Source: JAKFEW01 sp036675505 (lineage in GTDB: Bacteria; Cyanobacteriota; Sericytochromatia; S15B-MN24; JAQBPE01). From it: DNA of 64,000 nucleotides. The stretch lies in assembly GCA_036675505.1 (NCBI GenBank), contig JAKFEW010000135.1, forward strand, positions 1-64,000, read 5' to 3'. Positions within the stretch are counted from its first letter, which is position 1. Every line of letters starts with the position of its first letter. The position numbers and the translations under genes were made by a program. Below the pieces are notes generated by a model. The model saw nothing but the letters and a program-made list of their open reading frames with translations. It did no database searches and was not told where the DNA came from. Positions 36,760-44,056 of this stretch are shown here, one piece after another.

Positions 36760-37512
36760 TCACTTGCCGGTCAGCCGGATCAAGAAGATGCTGAGCTCGA
36801 AGAGCAGGTAGAGCGCCCCCGCCATCATGACCTGGCTGAACACGTCGATCGACGGCGTCAGGATCGCGGCGACCACGAAGGACACGAAAAAGGCCGTACG
36901 CCGGTGGCGCGCGAGCGAGTAACTCGTGACCACGCCAATCGCCGAGGCCGCCAGCAAGAAGAGCGGCAGCTCGAAGGCGATGCCGGTCGCGAACACCAGG
37001 CCGGCGGCGAAGCCGAGGTACTTGCCGACCTGCAGGAGGGGCTTCACCTCGACGGGCGCGAAGCCGATCAGGAAGGCGAGGCCCGCCGGCAGCAGCAGGA
37101 AGTACGCGAAGAGCATCCCGAGCGAGAAGAAGAAGAACGCCCCGAGCACGGTGGGGATGGCCCAGCGCCGCTCGGTGGGCATCAGCCCGGGCCCCACGAA
37201 AGCCAACAGCTGGTAGAGCACGATGGGCAGGGCGAGGTAGACGCCGCCGAGCAGCGAGATCTTCACGGCCGCCATGAAGTACTCGCCGGGGCTCGTGAAG
37301 ATCAGCTCGACATGGGGAGCCGCGCCGCCGAACGGCCCGATGGGGGCGTGCAGCGGCGCTTCCAGGATGCGGATGACCGGGCCGTTGTAGACGAAGACGG
37401 CGATCGAGGTGACCGTGACCGCCCCGAGGCCTTTGAAGATGCGCCAGCGCATCTCCTCGAGGTGGTCGACAACCGACATCTCCGGCCCGCCATCGGTAAC
37501 GGTGGCGGGCAA
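36760..37512 (-). CDS. tatC: Sec-independent protein translocase TatC
   Basis: A protein of 250 residues. The family signature HLEEMRWRIFKGL near the N-terminus is followed by six transmembrane helices and FVGPGLMPTERRW before helix three. TatC binds twin-arginine signal peptides and with TatA (not in this window) exports folded proteins. The TTG at 37512 has GAGG five bases upstream. An ATG at 37479 is the alternative and would still include the whole conserved region. It lies 49 bases after hpf on the same strand and could be co-transcribed with it. Confidence 0.93.
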   Translation of the reverse strand: MPATVTDGGPEMSVVDHLEEMRWRIFKGLGAVTVTSIAVFVYNGPVIRILEAPLHAPIGPFGGAAPHVELIFTSPGEYFMAAVKISLLGGVYLALPIVLYQLLAFVGPGLMPTERRWAIPTVLGAFFFFSLGMLFAYFLLLPAGLAFLIGFAPVEVKPLLQVGKYLGFAAGLVFATGIAFELPLFLLAASAIGVVTSYSLARHRRTAFFVSFVVAAILTPSIDVFSQVMMAGALYLLFELSIFLIRLTGK

Positions 37513-37561
37513 CGGAGCCTCGTCGTCTTGATCGGGCGTCGCCAGGGGCGCCGACTCTCTC

Positions 37562-38134
37562 TTACTTCGTCTGCGGCTCGATCAGGCCGTAGTGGCCGTC
37601 GCGCCGGTGGTACACGATGCTGATGCGGTTGTTGTCCGGGTTCTGGAAGACGTAGAAGTCGTGGCCGAGCATCTCCATCTGGGCGACGGCCTCGTCCGGG
37701 TCCATCGGCTTGATCTCGAACTTCTTGTTCCGGACGATCTGCGGCTTCTCGCTCTCTTCCTCGAACTCCTCGACGTTGACGACCGTGACGGGCTCCATCT
37801 CGAGCACGCCCGCGCTGGTCTTCACGCGGTCGATCTTGCCGCCGTGGGTCTGCTTGAAGCGCGAGATCTGGCGCTCGAGCTTGTCGGTCACGAGATCGAT
37901 CGCGGCGTACATGTTGTCCTTGGCTTCTTCGCCGCGGATGACGCCGCCTTTGAGGTGCAGGGTGACCTCGACGATCTGGTTGTTGGCGACGCGCTTGTTC
38001 TTGATGACGTTGAATTCGACCTGAGCGTCTATGATGCCGTCGAAATACTTGGTGATCCGGGAGATCTTCTGCTGCGCGTAGTCACGCAGCGACTCCGTCA
38101 CCTCCATGTTCTTGCCCTTGATGACCAGATCCAT
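37562..38134 (-). CDS. hpf: Ribosome hibernation-promoting factor, long form
   Basis: A protein of 190 residues. The N-terminal S30Ae domain (about 1-105; MDLVIKGKNMEVTESLRDYA, NMYAAIDLVTDKLERQI) binds the 30S subunit. The C-terminal domain (about 135-190; KFEIKPMDPDEAVAQMEMLG, YHRRDGHYGLIEP) mediates 100S ribosome dimer formation. Length and layout match long HPF (LrtA of cyanobacteria). It has its own promoter at 38170-38197, and GAAGAGG before the ATG. Expression in stationary phase or starvation is expected from the family. Confidence 0.95.
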   Translation of the reverse strand: MDLVIKGKNMEVTESLRDYAQQKISRITKYFDGIIDAQVEFNVIKNKRVANNQIVEVTLHLKGGVIRGEEAKDNMYAAIDLVTDKLERQISRFKQTHGGKIDRVKTSAGVLEMEPVTVVNVEEFEEESEKPQIVRNKKFEIKPMDPDEAVAQMEMLGHDFYVFQNPDNNRISIVYHRRDGHYGLIEPQTK

Positions 38135-38169
38135 ACTGCACCTCTTCTCTAGCTTTTTACGGCCACCCC

Positions 38170-38197
38170 ATTATATCCGCCGATCACGCAATTGCAA
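38170..38197 (-). promoter_or_regulatory. Promoter of hpf
   Basis: On the minus strand TTGCAA (38197-38192), a 16-base spacer and a perfect TATAAT (38175-38170) preceded by GGA. It lies between whiA and hpf, so hpf can be expressed independently. Confidence 0.75.
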
Positions 38198-38239
38198 TGG
38201 CGGGGAAACCCGGATGGCAAGCCACGTCGAGGCGGGCGA

Positions 38240-39169
38240 TCAGCCTTCTGTGCGCGGGCCGCCCTTTTCGCCGTACGCCTGGTGGAGCAACTTGAGGCGA
38301 TGGTTCACCGCAGACTTGCTCATCGGCGGCTCGAGGGCCTGTCCGAGCTCCTGCAGGCTCGCGTAGGGCATCTCCAGCCGCACGGCGGCGACCGCCCGGC
38401 AGTCGTCGGGCATCGCCTGGAGCCAGCCCTGGCGCTCGAGCCAGGCGACCTCCTCGACCTGGCGCTGGGCCGAGGTGAGCGTGCGGGTGAGGTTCGCGGT
38501 TTCGCAGTTCACCACCCGCTGCACGTTGTTCACGAGGTCCTTGCCGATCCGCACCTCCTCCCACTGCATCAGCGCCAGGTGGGCGCCGATCAGCGTGAGG
38601 AACTCCGCGATGTGGTCGCTGTCCTTCACGTACACCGTCCAGACCTCGGAGTGCGCGGCGCGGTGGTATCGCCTCGCCTGCACGCCCTCGCGCTCGAGCA
38701 ACTCCAGGATCCAGGCGGTGACGGCCTCGCTGGCGTTGAACTCCAGGTGGTAGGCCTTGGTAGGGGCCACGATCGATCCGCAGCCCATGAACACCCCGCG
38801 CAGGAACGAGCGCCGGCAGCAGGCCTTGCGGCCGATCGCGTCCTGCAGCTGTTCGATCGTGACCTTGGCCGGCAGCATGCCGCTCGGCCCCACAGGAATG
38901 GCCACCCGGTAGACCGCGGGCTTGTGGTGGCCCGGATCCGTGCGCGCCTCGACGACCGGGTTGGTGGCGTAGAGCGCCTTGCCGAGCTTGAAGAGGTGGC
39001 GGGCGATCGCCGCGTTGTCGAACTGGAAGACCAGGTGCGGCTGCCCGTTCAGCGACACAGCCTCCATGCCTGAGACGATCGCGAAGGCCAGGAGCTGGGC
39101 CTGGCGGTCGCAGGCCTTCTCGACGGGCAGCTGCGCGAGCTGGTTGCGGACGTCGCGCGAGAAGGACAA
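38240..39169 (-). CDS. whiA: DNA-binding protein WhiA
   Basis: A protein of 309 residues. The N-terminal LAGLIDADG-like domain shows FLRGVFMGCGSIVAP and YHLEFNASEAVTAW. The C-terminal helix-turn-helix shows RLEMPYASLQELGQALEPPMSKSAVNHRLKLL. WhiA controls division or sporulation genes in Gram-positive bacteria. The TTG at 39169 follows AGGAGG at seven bases and gives the normal length; a longer open frame upstream overlaps yvcK and is not real. It begins two bases after the yvcK stop, in the conserved order rapZ-yvcK-whiA. Confidence 0.95.
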   Translation of the reverse strand: MSFSRDVRNQLAQLPVEKACDRQAQLLAFAIVSGMEAVSLNGQPHLVFQFDNAAIARHLFKLGKALYATNPVVEARTDPGHHKPAVYRVAIPVGPSGMLPAKVTIEQLQDAIGRKACCRRSFLRGVFMGCGSIVAPTKAYHLEFNASEAVTAWILELLEREGVQARRYHRAAHSEVWTVYVKDSDHIAEFLTLIGAHLALMQWEEVRIGKDLVNNVQRVVNCETANLTRTLTSAQRQVEEVAWLERQGWLQAMPDDCRAVAAVRLEMPYASLQELGQALEPPMSKSAVNHRLKLLHQAYGEKGGPRTEG

Positions 39170-39171
39170 CG

Positions 39172-40464
39172 CTAGACCTCCTGCACGGCGGCCAGCGGCA
39201 CGCGATCGACCCGCCGATCGTCCGGCACGATCGCCTCCCACCATGTCATGATCGCCGCGGCGAGCAGCCCGGAATGATGGCGCACGGTGTCGGCCTCGTC
39301 GAGGAACGCGCCGCGCACGGGCGTCGCGCCGAGCGCGACCAGCTCTTCCCAGTCCAGCGTGACCGGGAATTGGCCGTGGGCCTCGTAGGCCTCGCGCAGC
39401 CGCCACGGCAGGGCGTCGTTCACGAGCACGTGCTGCACCAGGCCCGCCCCGCCATAGCGGGCGAGCACCCGCACGTGGTCCGCCGCGGTGAAGCCGTCGG
39501 TCTCGCCGGCCTGGGTCATCACGTTGCAGACGTACAGGATCGGCGCCCGCGAGCGCCGCAGCGCGTCACGCAGGCCGGGCACGAGCAGGTTGGGCACCAG
39601 GCTGGTGTAGAGCGAGCCCGGCCCGATGATGATCGCGTCCGCCTCCTCGATCGCCTTGACCGCCTCGGGCACGGGCTTGGGCTCGGCCGGCGCGCACCAC
39701 ATGTCGGTGATGGGGCGTCGCCAGGCCGTGATGTTCGATTCACCCTCCACCACCGTACCGTCCACGAAGCGCGCATAAAGCGTCATCGGCTCGCCGGTGG
39801 CCGGCACGACCTGGCCGCGCACGGCGAGGATCCGGCAGGCCGCCTGGATCGCCTTGTGCGGATCGCCCGTCACGCCGATCAGCGCGGCCAGGAAGACGTT
39901 GCCGAAGGCGTGGCCGCCGAGGCCGCGATCGCCCGGGAAGCGGAAGCGGAAGAGGTCCGTGAGCAAGCGCTCCTCACCGGCGAGCGCCGTGATGCAGTTG
40001 CGGATGTCGCCGGGCGGCAGGACGCCGAGCTCCTGGCGGATGCGCCCTGAGCTGCCGCCGTCGTCTGCCACGGTCACCACGGCGGTGAGGTTGTCGGAGT
40101 ATTCCTTGAGGCCGCGCAGCAAGGTGGCGAGGCCCGTGCCGCCGCCGATCGCCACGATCTTAGGGCCGCGCTTGCGGGCCCGACTCGCGAAGACCGCATC
40201 GACCAGCAGCGTGTCCGGCTTGAGCACCTCGACGACCAGCGCGATCGCGCGGTGCAGGCCGTAGGCGGCCGCCCAGATGCCCGCGCCGAGTAGCACCAGC
40301 CCCCAGGCGAGCAGCCAATGCGCCTGGGCGGGACGCAACGCGTCGTAGACCGCGAGCGCGACCGCCGCGTTCATCAGCGCGATGCCGCCGACGATCGTCA
40401 GCAGCCAGCGTTTGATGCGCATCCCGGGCAGCGCCCAGGTCCGCAGCTCGTTCCAGTTAGCCAC
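39172..40464 (-). CDS. yvcK: YvcK/CofD-like gluconeogenesis factor with N-terminal membrane anchor
   Basis: A protein of 430 residues. Two transmembrane helices (about 20-40 and 50-72) precede the YvcK domain. It shows KIVAIGGGTGLATLLRGLKE, TVADDGGSSGRIR, GVLPPGDIRNCI, GHAFGNVFLAAL and IIGPGSLYTSLVPNLLV. In Bacillus YvcK binds UDP-sugars and affects cell-wall synthesis and central carbon use. The added membrane helices also occur in some homologues. The GTG at 40464 has AGAGG five bases upstream. It lies between rapZ (12-base gap) and whiA (2-base gap), one operon from the promoter at 41442-41471. Confidence 0.95.
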   Translation of the reverse strand: MANWNELRTWALPGMRIKRWLLTIVGGIALMNAAVALAVYDALRPAQAHWLLAWGLVLLGAGIWAAAYGLHRAIALVVEVLKPDTLLVDAVFASRARKRGPKIVAIGGGTGLATLLRGLKEYSDNLTAVVTVADDGGSSGRIRQELGVLPPGDIRNCITALAGEERLLTDLFRFRFPGDRGLGGHAFGNVFLAALIGVTGDPHKAIQAACRILAVRGQVVPATGEPMTLYARFVDGTVVEGESNITAWRRPITDMWCAPAEPKPVPEAVKAIEEADAIIIGPGSLYTSLVPNLLVPGLRDALRRSRAPILYVCNVMTQAGETDGFTAADHVRVLARYGGAGLVQHVLVNDALPWRLREAYEAHGQFPVTLDWEELVALGATPVRGAFLDEADTVRHHSGLLAAAIMTWWEAIVPDDRRVDRVPLAAVQEV

Positions 40465-40476
40465 CTCGACCTCTGA

Positions 40477-41400
40477 CTAGAGCCGCGGCGAGGCGGGCTC
40501 CTGGCCGTCCTTGGGCCGCACGGCGTAGTATTCCGGCTGGCGATTCACGTCGCGGTGGTTTTCGACGACCCTGTATTCCTTCTCGCGCAGGTGCCCGACG
40601 AGGTGCTGGGCGATCGCCACGCTGCGGTGACGGCCGCCGGTGCAGCCGATGCCGAGCGAGAGGTGGGTCTTGCCTTCGGCGAGGTAGTGCGGCAACAGGA
40701 AGTCGAGCATTGCCGTGAACTGGATCAGGAACTCCTGCGTGACCGAATGGCCGAGCACGAAGTCCCTCACGGGCTCGTCCATACCCGTGAACGGGCGCAG
40801 CTCGAGGTCGTAGTGCGGGTTGGGCAAGAAGCGCACGTCGAAGACCAGGTCGGCATCGAGCGGTGGGCCGTACTTGTAGCCGAAGCTCTGCACGGTGATT
40901 TGCATGCTCGAGGCGCGCTGCTCGTCCTGGATGAAGAGCGAGAGCAGCTTTTCCTTGAGCTGGCGCGGCGAGAGCTCGGTGGTGTCGATGATCGCCTGCG
41001 CTTCGGCGCGGATGGCCGTGAGGCGCTCGCGCTCCTTGCGGATCGAGCCGAGCAGCGAGGTCTCCTCGCCGAGCATCGGGTGCCTGCGGCGGGTCTCGGA
41101 GAAGCGCTTGACCAGCGCCTCGTCAGCGGCTTCGAGGAAAATCACCTTGACGGGATGGCCCGCCTCGAAGGCCGTGCGCAGGTTGGCGGCGACCGAGTCG
41201 AAGAAGGCGCCGCCTCGCGTGTCCATCACCACGGCGACCTGGCCGAAGCGGGGCAGCGTGAGATCGATGAACTGGGGCAGCAGCGGCGGGATCAGGTTGT
41301 CCACGCAGAAGTAGCCCAGGTCCTCGAAGCAGCGTAGCGCGCGGGTCTTCCCCGCGCCCGAGAGCCCGGTGATGATCAAAATCTGCTGCGGCGTCTCCAC
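40477..41400 (-). CDS. rapZ: RNase adapter / nucleotide-binding protein RapZ
   Basis: A protein of 307 residues. The N-terminal P-loop ATPase has Walker A ITGLSGAGKTRAL, FCVDNLIPPLL and MDTRG. The C-terminal domain has the HYDLELRPFTGMDEPVRDFV and LSLGIGCTGGRHRSV motifs of RapZ/YvcJ. In Enterobacteria RapZ senses glucosamine-6-phosphate and directs RNase E; in Gram-positives YvcJ sits in this same operon. GTG start; the Shine-Dalgarno is weak (GGGGGTGG). First gene of the rapZ-yvcK-whiA operon, with a strong promoter 42 bases upstream. Confidence 0.95.
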   Translation of the reverse strand: METPQQILIITGLSGAGKTRALRCFEDLGYFCVDNLIPPLLPQFIDLTLPRFGQVAVVMDTRGGAFFDSVAANLRTAFEAGHPVKVIFLEAADEALVKRFSETRRRHPMLGEETSLLGSIRKERERLTAIRAEAQAIIDTTELSPRQLKEKLLSLFIQDEQRASSMQITVQSFGYKYGPPLDADLVFDVRFLPNPHYDLELRPFTGMDEPVRDFVLGHSVTQEFLIQFTAMLDFLLPHYLAEGKTHLSLGIGCTGGRHRSVAIAQHLVGHLREKEYRVVENHRDVNRQPEYYAVRPKDGQEPASPRL

Positions 41401-41441
41401 CGTCCACCCCCACTCGCGTTCCCGTGTACCGACGTCCTACC

Positions 41442-41471
41442 ATAATACCCGGGCGCGGCCCGCCATGTCAA
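41442..41471 (-). promoter_or_regulatory. Promoter of the rapZ-yvcK-whiA operon
   Basis: On the minus strand a perfect TTGACA (41471-41466), an 18-base spacer and TATTAT (41447-41442) preceded by GGG. Start site expected near 41435. Confidence 0.75.
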
Positions 41472-41574
41472 CGCGACAAACGGCTCGTGGCGCGGGTTCC
41501 GGGGAACGGTTTATGCTAGACTGGTAGGCATCGCTACCCGCCTACGTCAGGAGATTCCTATCCCACCGCGCCTG

Positions 41575-42366
41575 TTGGTCACGGACCTCGACGGCACCTT
41601 GTTCGGCCCCGATCTGATCGTCTCGTCGCGCACCCGCGCGGCGCTGCGGCGCTGGACCGCGCGGGGCGGCATCGTCGCGATCGCGACCGGCCGGATGTTT
41701 CGCGCCACCCGCCCGATCGCCGAGGACCTCGGCGTGACGACGCCGCTCATCTGCTACCAGGGCGCCTGGATCCGTCACCCGCTCACGCTCGAAGACACCT
41801 GGCACCGGACGCTCGAGCCGGCGCTCGCCAGGGAGGCGATCGCCGCGCTCGAGGCGGCCGGCTTCGGCCTGCAGCTCTTCCAAGACGACGAGCTCCACGT
41901 CACGGACATCGGGCCGGCGCAGCGGGCGTACATGGCGCTCTCGCGCATCACGCCGCGGGTGGTATCGCACTGGGACGAGGTCTTCGCCGCGGGCGCGCCC
42001 ACGAAGATCGTGGCGATCGCGAGCGAGGCGGAGGTCCGACATCAGGTCCAGGCGTTGCGAGCCCGGTTCGGTGAGGCCTTGTACGTCGTCCAGTCTCAGC
42101 CCACCTTCCTCGAGGTGGCGCATGGCGAGGTGAACAAGGGCGTGGCGCTCACGAAGCTCGCCGTGGGCCTCGACATCCCGCTGAGCGAGGTGGTCGCGGT
42201 GGGCGACGGGCAGAACGACGTAGACATGATCCGTGCGGCGGGCCTGGGTGTGGCGATGGGCGGCGGGCACCCGGAGCTCAGGGCGGCCGCGGACCGGGTG
42301 ACCGGGACATTGGCTGCGGATGGGGTCGCGCGGCTGATCGACGACTTGATCGCCGAAGGCGCCTAG
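41575..42366 (+). CDS. HAD-superfamily Cof-type phosphatase
   Basis: A protein of 263 residues, or about five longer. HAD motif I is DLDGTLFG, motif II sits in VAIATGRMF, and motifs III/IV are KGVALTKL and VGDGQNDVDMI, with the C2-type cap of Cof/sugar-phosphate phosphatases. It probably dephosphorylates small phosphorylated metabolites. The start is odd. AGGAG at 41549-41553 is correctly spaced for an in-frame ATC (41560), not for any standard codon; the first usual codon is TTG at 41575. Homologues normally have several residues before the first Asp, so initiation at the non-standard codon is possible. A -10 TAGACT lies at 41517-41522. Confidence 0.85.
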   Translation: MVTDLDGTLFGPDLIVSSRTRAALRRWTARGGIVAIATGRMFRATRPIAEDLGVTTPLICYQGAWIRHPLTLEDTWHRTLEPALAREAIAALEAAGFGLQLFQDDELHVTDIGPAQRAYMALSRITPRVVSHWDEVFAAGAPTKIVAIASEAEVRHQVQALRARFGEALYVVQSQPTFLEVAHGEVNKGVALTKLAVGLDIPLSEVVAVGDGQNDVDMIRAAGLGVAMGGGHPELRAAADRVTGTLAADGVARLIDDLIAEGA

Positions 42367-42370
42367 GGCT

Positions 42371-43228
42371 TCAGGCGAGCGGGGTGCCGGCGAGCTTGGC
42401 GTTCAGCCACGTGTTCTTGCCCAGCACCATCTGCCCGATCCAGCTCGCCAGGCCGGCGAGGCCGGCAAACGTCGCGACCTTGGACGCCACCGGCAGCAGC
42501 CACGGCAACGCCGACGCGACGCCCGCCCCGGCCCCCATCGAGAGCAGCAACGCCGTCGTGCCGAACACGAACCCGATCACCCCGATGCCGAAGCCGGCCT
42601 TCGCGAAGAACTTCTCGCCGGCCTGCGATCGGGGGTTGCGCAACGTCTCGACCATGTTGATCGCGGCGAAGCCGAGGCCCGCGATGCCGCCAGCGATGCC
42701 GGACGCCTTGTTCGCGAGCACCTGGTGCGAAACGCCGAGGCGCAGCAGGCCGGCGACGCGGGCCGGCAGGGCGGCGACGATCGCGGTGAGCGCGCCGAGG
42801 GTCGTGGCGACGGTGCCGATCGCCAGCGTCGCCTTCTCGCGACCGCCGAGGGCCGGGTCCTTCAGCGCCTTGCCGAGCAACCTGAAGTTCCAGAACGCCG
42901 AAAAGGTGAAAGCGGCAGGGCCGAGCACGCGGGTGAGGAAACGGATGCCGTTCGCCGCCTTGAGGCCCAGGTTGCCGAACGCCTCGACTTTGGAGAGGAT
43001 GAAGGGCAGCAGGCCCGTCTTGCCGAGCGTTTCATCGACCGCCGCCGAAACTTGTGGCGCGCCCGCAAGCGGCATGATGCGGAACTTCGCGACGTCGACC
43101 TCGGTCCGCGGCGCCGAGCCTTCGGCGCCGGCCGTCGCCTTCACGCGCTGAGCGGCGACGGGCGTCGCGACAGCGGTGGGCTTGATACGGCTGGCTTCGA
43201 AACGGTCCAGGGGCATCGGGCTCGTCAT
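42371..43228 (-). CDS. Protein with a long hydrophobic C-terminal core, unknown
   Basis: A protein of 285 residues. The first about 70 residues are polar and Ala/Pro/Thr-rich. From about 95 on there are at least five hydrophobic, Gly/Ala-rich helices (FLTRVLGPAAFTFSAFWNF, TLAIGTVATTLGALTAIVAALP, FGIGVIGFVFGTTALLLSMG, ASKVATFAGLAGLASWIGQM). No signal peptide is seen. The general plan resembles the protein at 59172-60398. It could be an integral membrane protein or a pore-forming, colicin-like protein, and no family is recognised. It is convergent with the HAD gene, four bases apart, with no terminator seen. Confidence 0.65.
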   Translation of the reverse strand: MTSPMPLDRFEASRIKPTAVATPVAAQRVKATAGAEGSAPRTEVDVAKFRIMPLAGAPQVSAAVDETLGKTGLLPFILSKVEAFGNLGLKAANGIRFLTRVLGPAAFTFSAFWNFRLLGKALKDPALGGREKATLAIGTVATTLGALTAIVAALPARVAGLLRLGVSHQVLANKASGIAGGIAGLGFAAINMVETLRNPRSQAGEKFFAKAGFGIGVIGFVFGTTALLLSMGAGAGVASALPWLLPVASKVATFAGLAGLASWIGQMVLGKNTWLNAKLAGTPLA

Positions 43229-43319
43229 CCAGGAGGCGCGTCAACCCCTTCTGTATAGACCCGAGACCGGCGCCCCTGGACTTTCTTAGGGCAAACTTAA
43301 AGAGCGGACAAGGAAAACG

Positions 43320-44009
43320 CTACCGGGTCTCCCGGTGCTTGACGTCCAGCTCGACGCCCTTGAGCATCTCCGACAGGTCGGTCGTCTCATAACCGGCCGG
43401 AATGTTGAACGAGCTCGCGGGCAGGCTCGAGGTGGTCGTGAAGCGCGAAACCGCCCACTGGAAGGTCGGCTTGCCCTTCTCGAAGTACACGAACTTGAAG
43501 GGGATCTCGTGCTTGTCGGCGAGCCACATCTTGAAGTGGCCGTCTTTACCCTTGTACTCGCGCACCGTGCAGGCCTCGCCCGCGATGGTTTCGTGGCCGA
43601 TGGCCTTGCTTTGGCCCTTGAAGGTCGTCGCGAACTCCGAAAGCTTGAACTGGCTGATCTTCTGGAGCGAGCGGTTCTCGGCGAGCTCGTCGAGGGTCGA
43701 GACCTCGAGCTTCATCGCCTGCTTCTCCTTGGGGTTGAGCAGCGTGATCGTCTTGCCACCTTCCCGGGCCAGCACGACGTTGAAGGGGGCCACGCCATCC
43801 GCGCTCACGGGCGCCGCCATCTCGAGGCGGATCTTGCCGCGCTGGTAGTGCAGCGTATTCGGCACGGTGGTCGGCCGGCCGGCGTCCCAGGTCTGGGCCT
43901 CGCCGACGGCGGTGAACGAGCTCGGCACGGCCTCGGCCGGCAGGGGCGCGAAGGCGATGCCTGCGCCGATGGCGGCGGCCGCGAAAGCGGTCCGGAAGTT
44001 GTTGTTCAA
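43320..44009 (-). CDS. Periplasmic LolA/DUF4412-like protein
   Basis: A protein of 229 residues from TTG with AAGGAG seven bases upstream. The signal peptide ends near PLPAEA. The mature part is a half-barrel of antiparallel strands. HYQRGKIRLEMAAP, TITLLNPKEKQAMKLEV, IGHETIAGEACTVREYKGK and KMWLADKHEIPFKFVYFEKG are typical of outer-membrane lipoprotein-sorting-like or DUF4412 proteins. It may carry a hydrophobic ligand in the periplasm. It follows the Bat operon by 47 bases on the same strand and may be its last gene. Confidence 0.75.
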   Translation of the reverse strand: MNNNFRTAFAAAAIGAGIAFAPLPAEAVPSSFTAVGEAQTWDAGRPTTVPNTLHYQRGKIRLEMAAPVSADGVAPFNVVLAREGGKTITLLNPKEKQAMKLEVSTLDELAENRSLQKISQFKLSEFATTFKGQSKAIGHETIAGEACTVREYKGKDGHFKMWLADKHEIPFKFVYFEKGKPTFQWAVSRFTTTSSLPASSFNIPAGYETTDLSEMLKGVELDVKHRETR

Positions 44010-44056
44010 GTCTGTCTCCTTCGAAACCGGCCCCACCGGGCCGGGTCAGCTACAGT

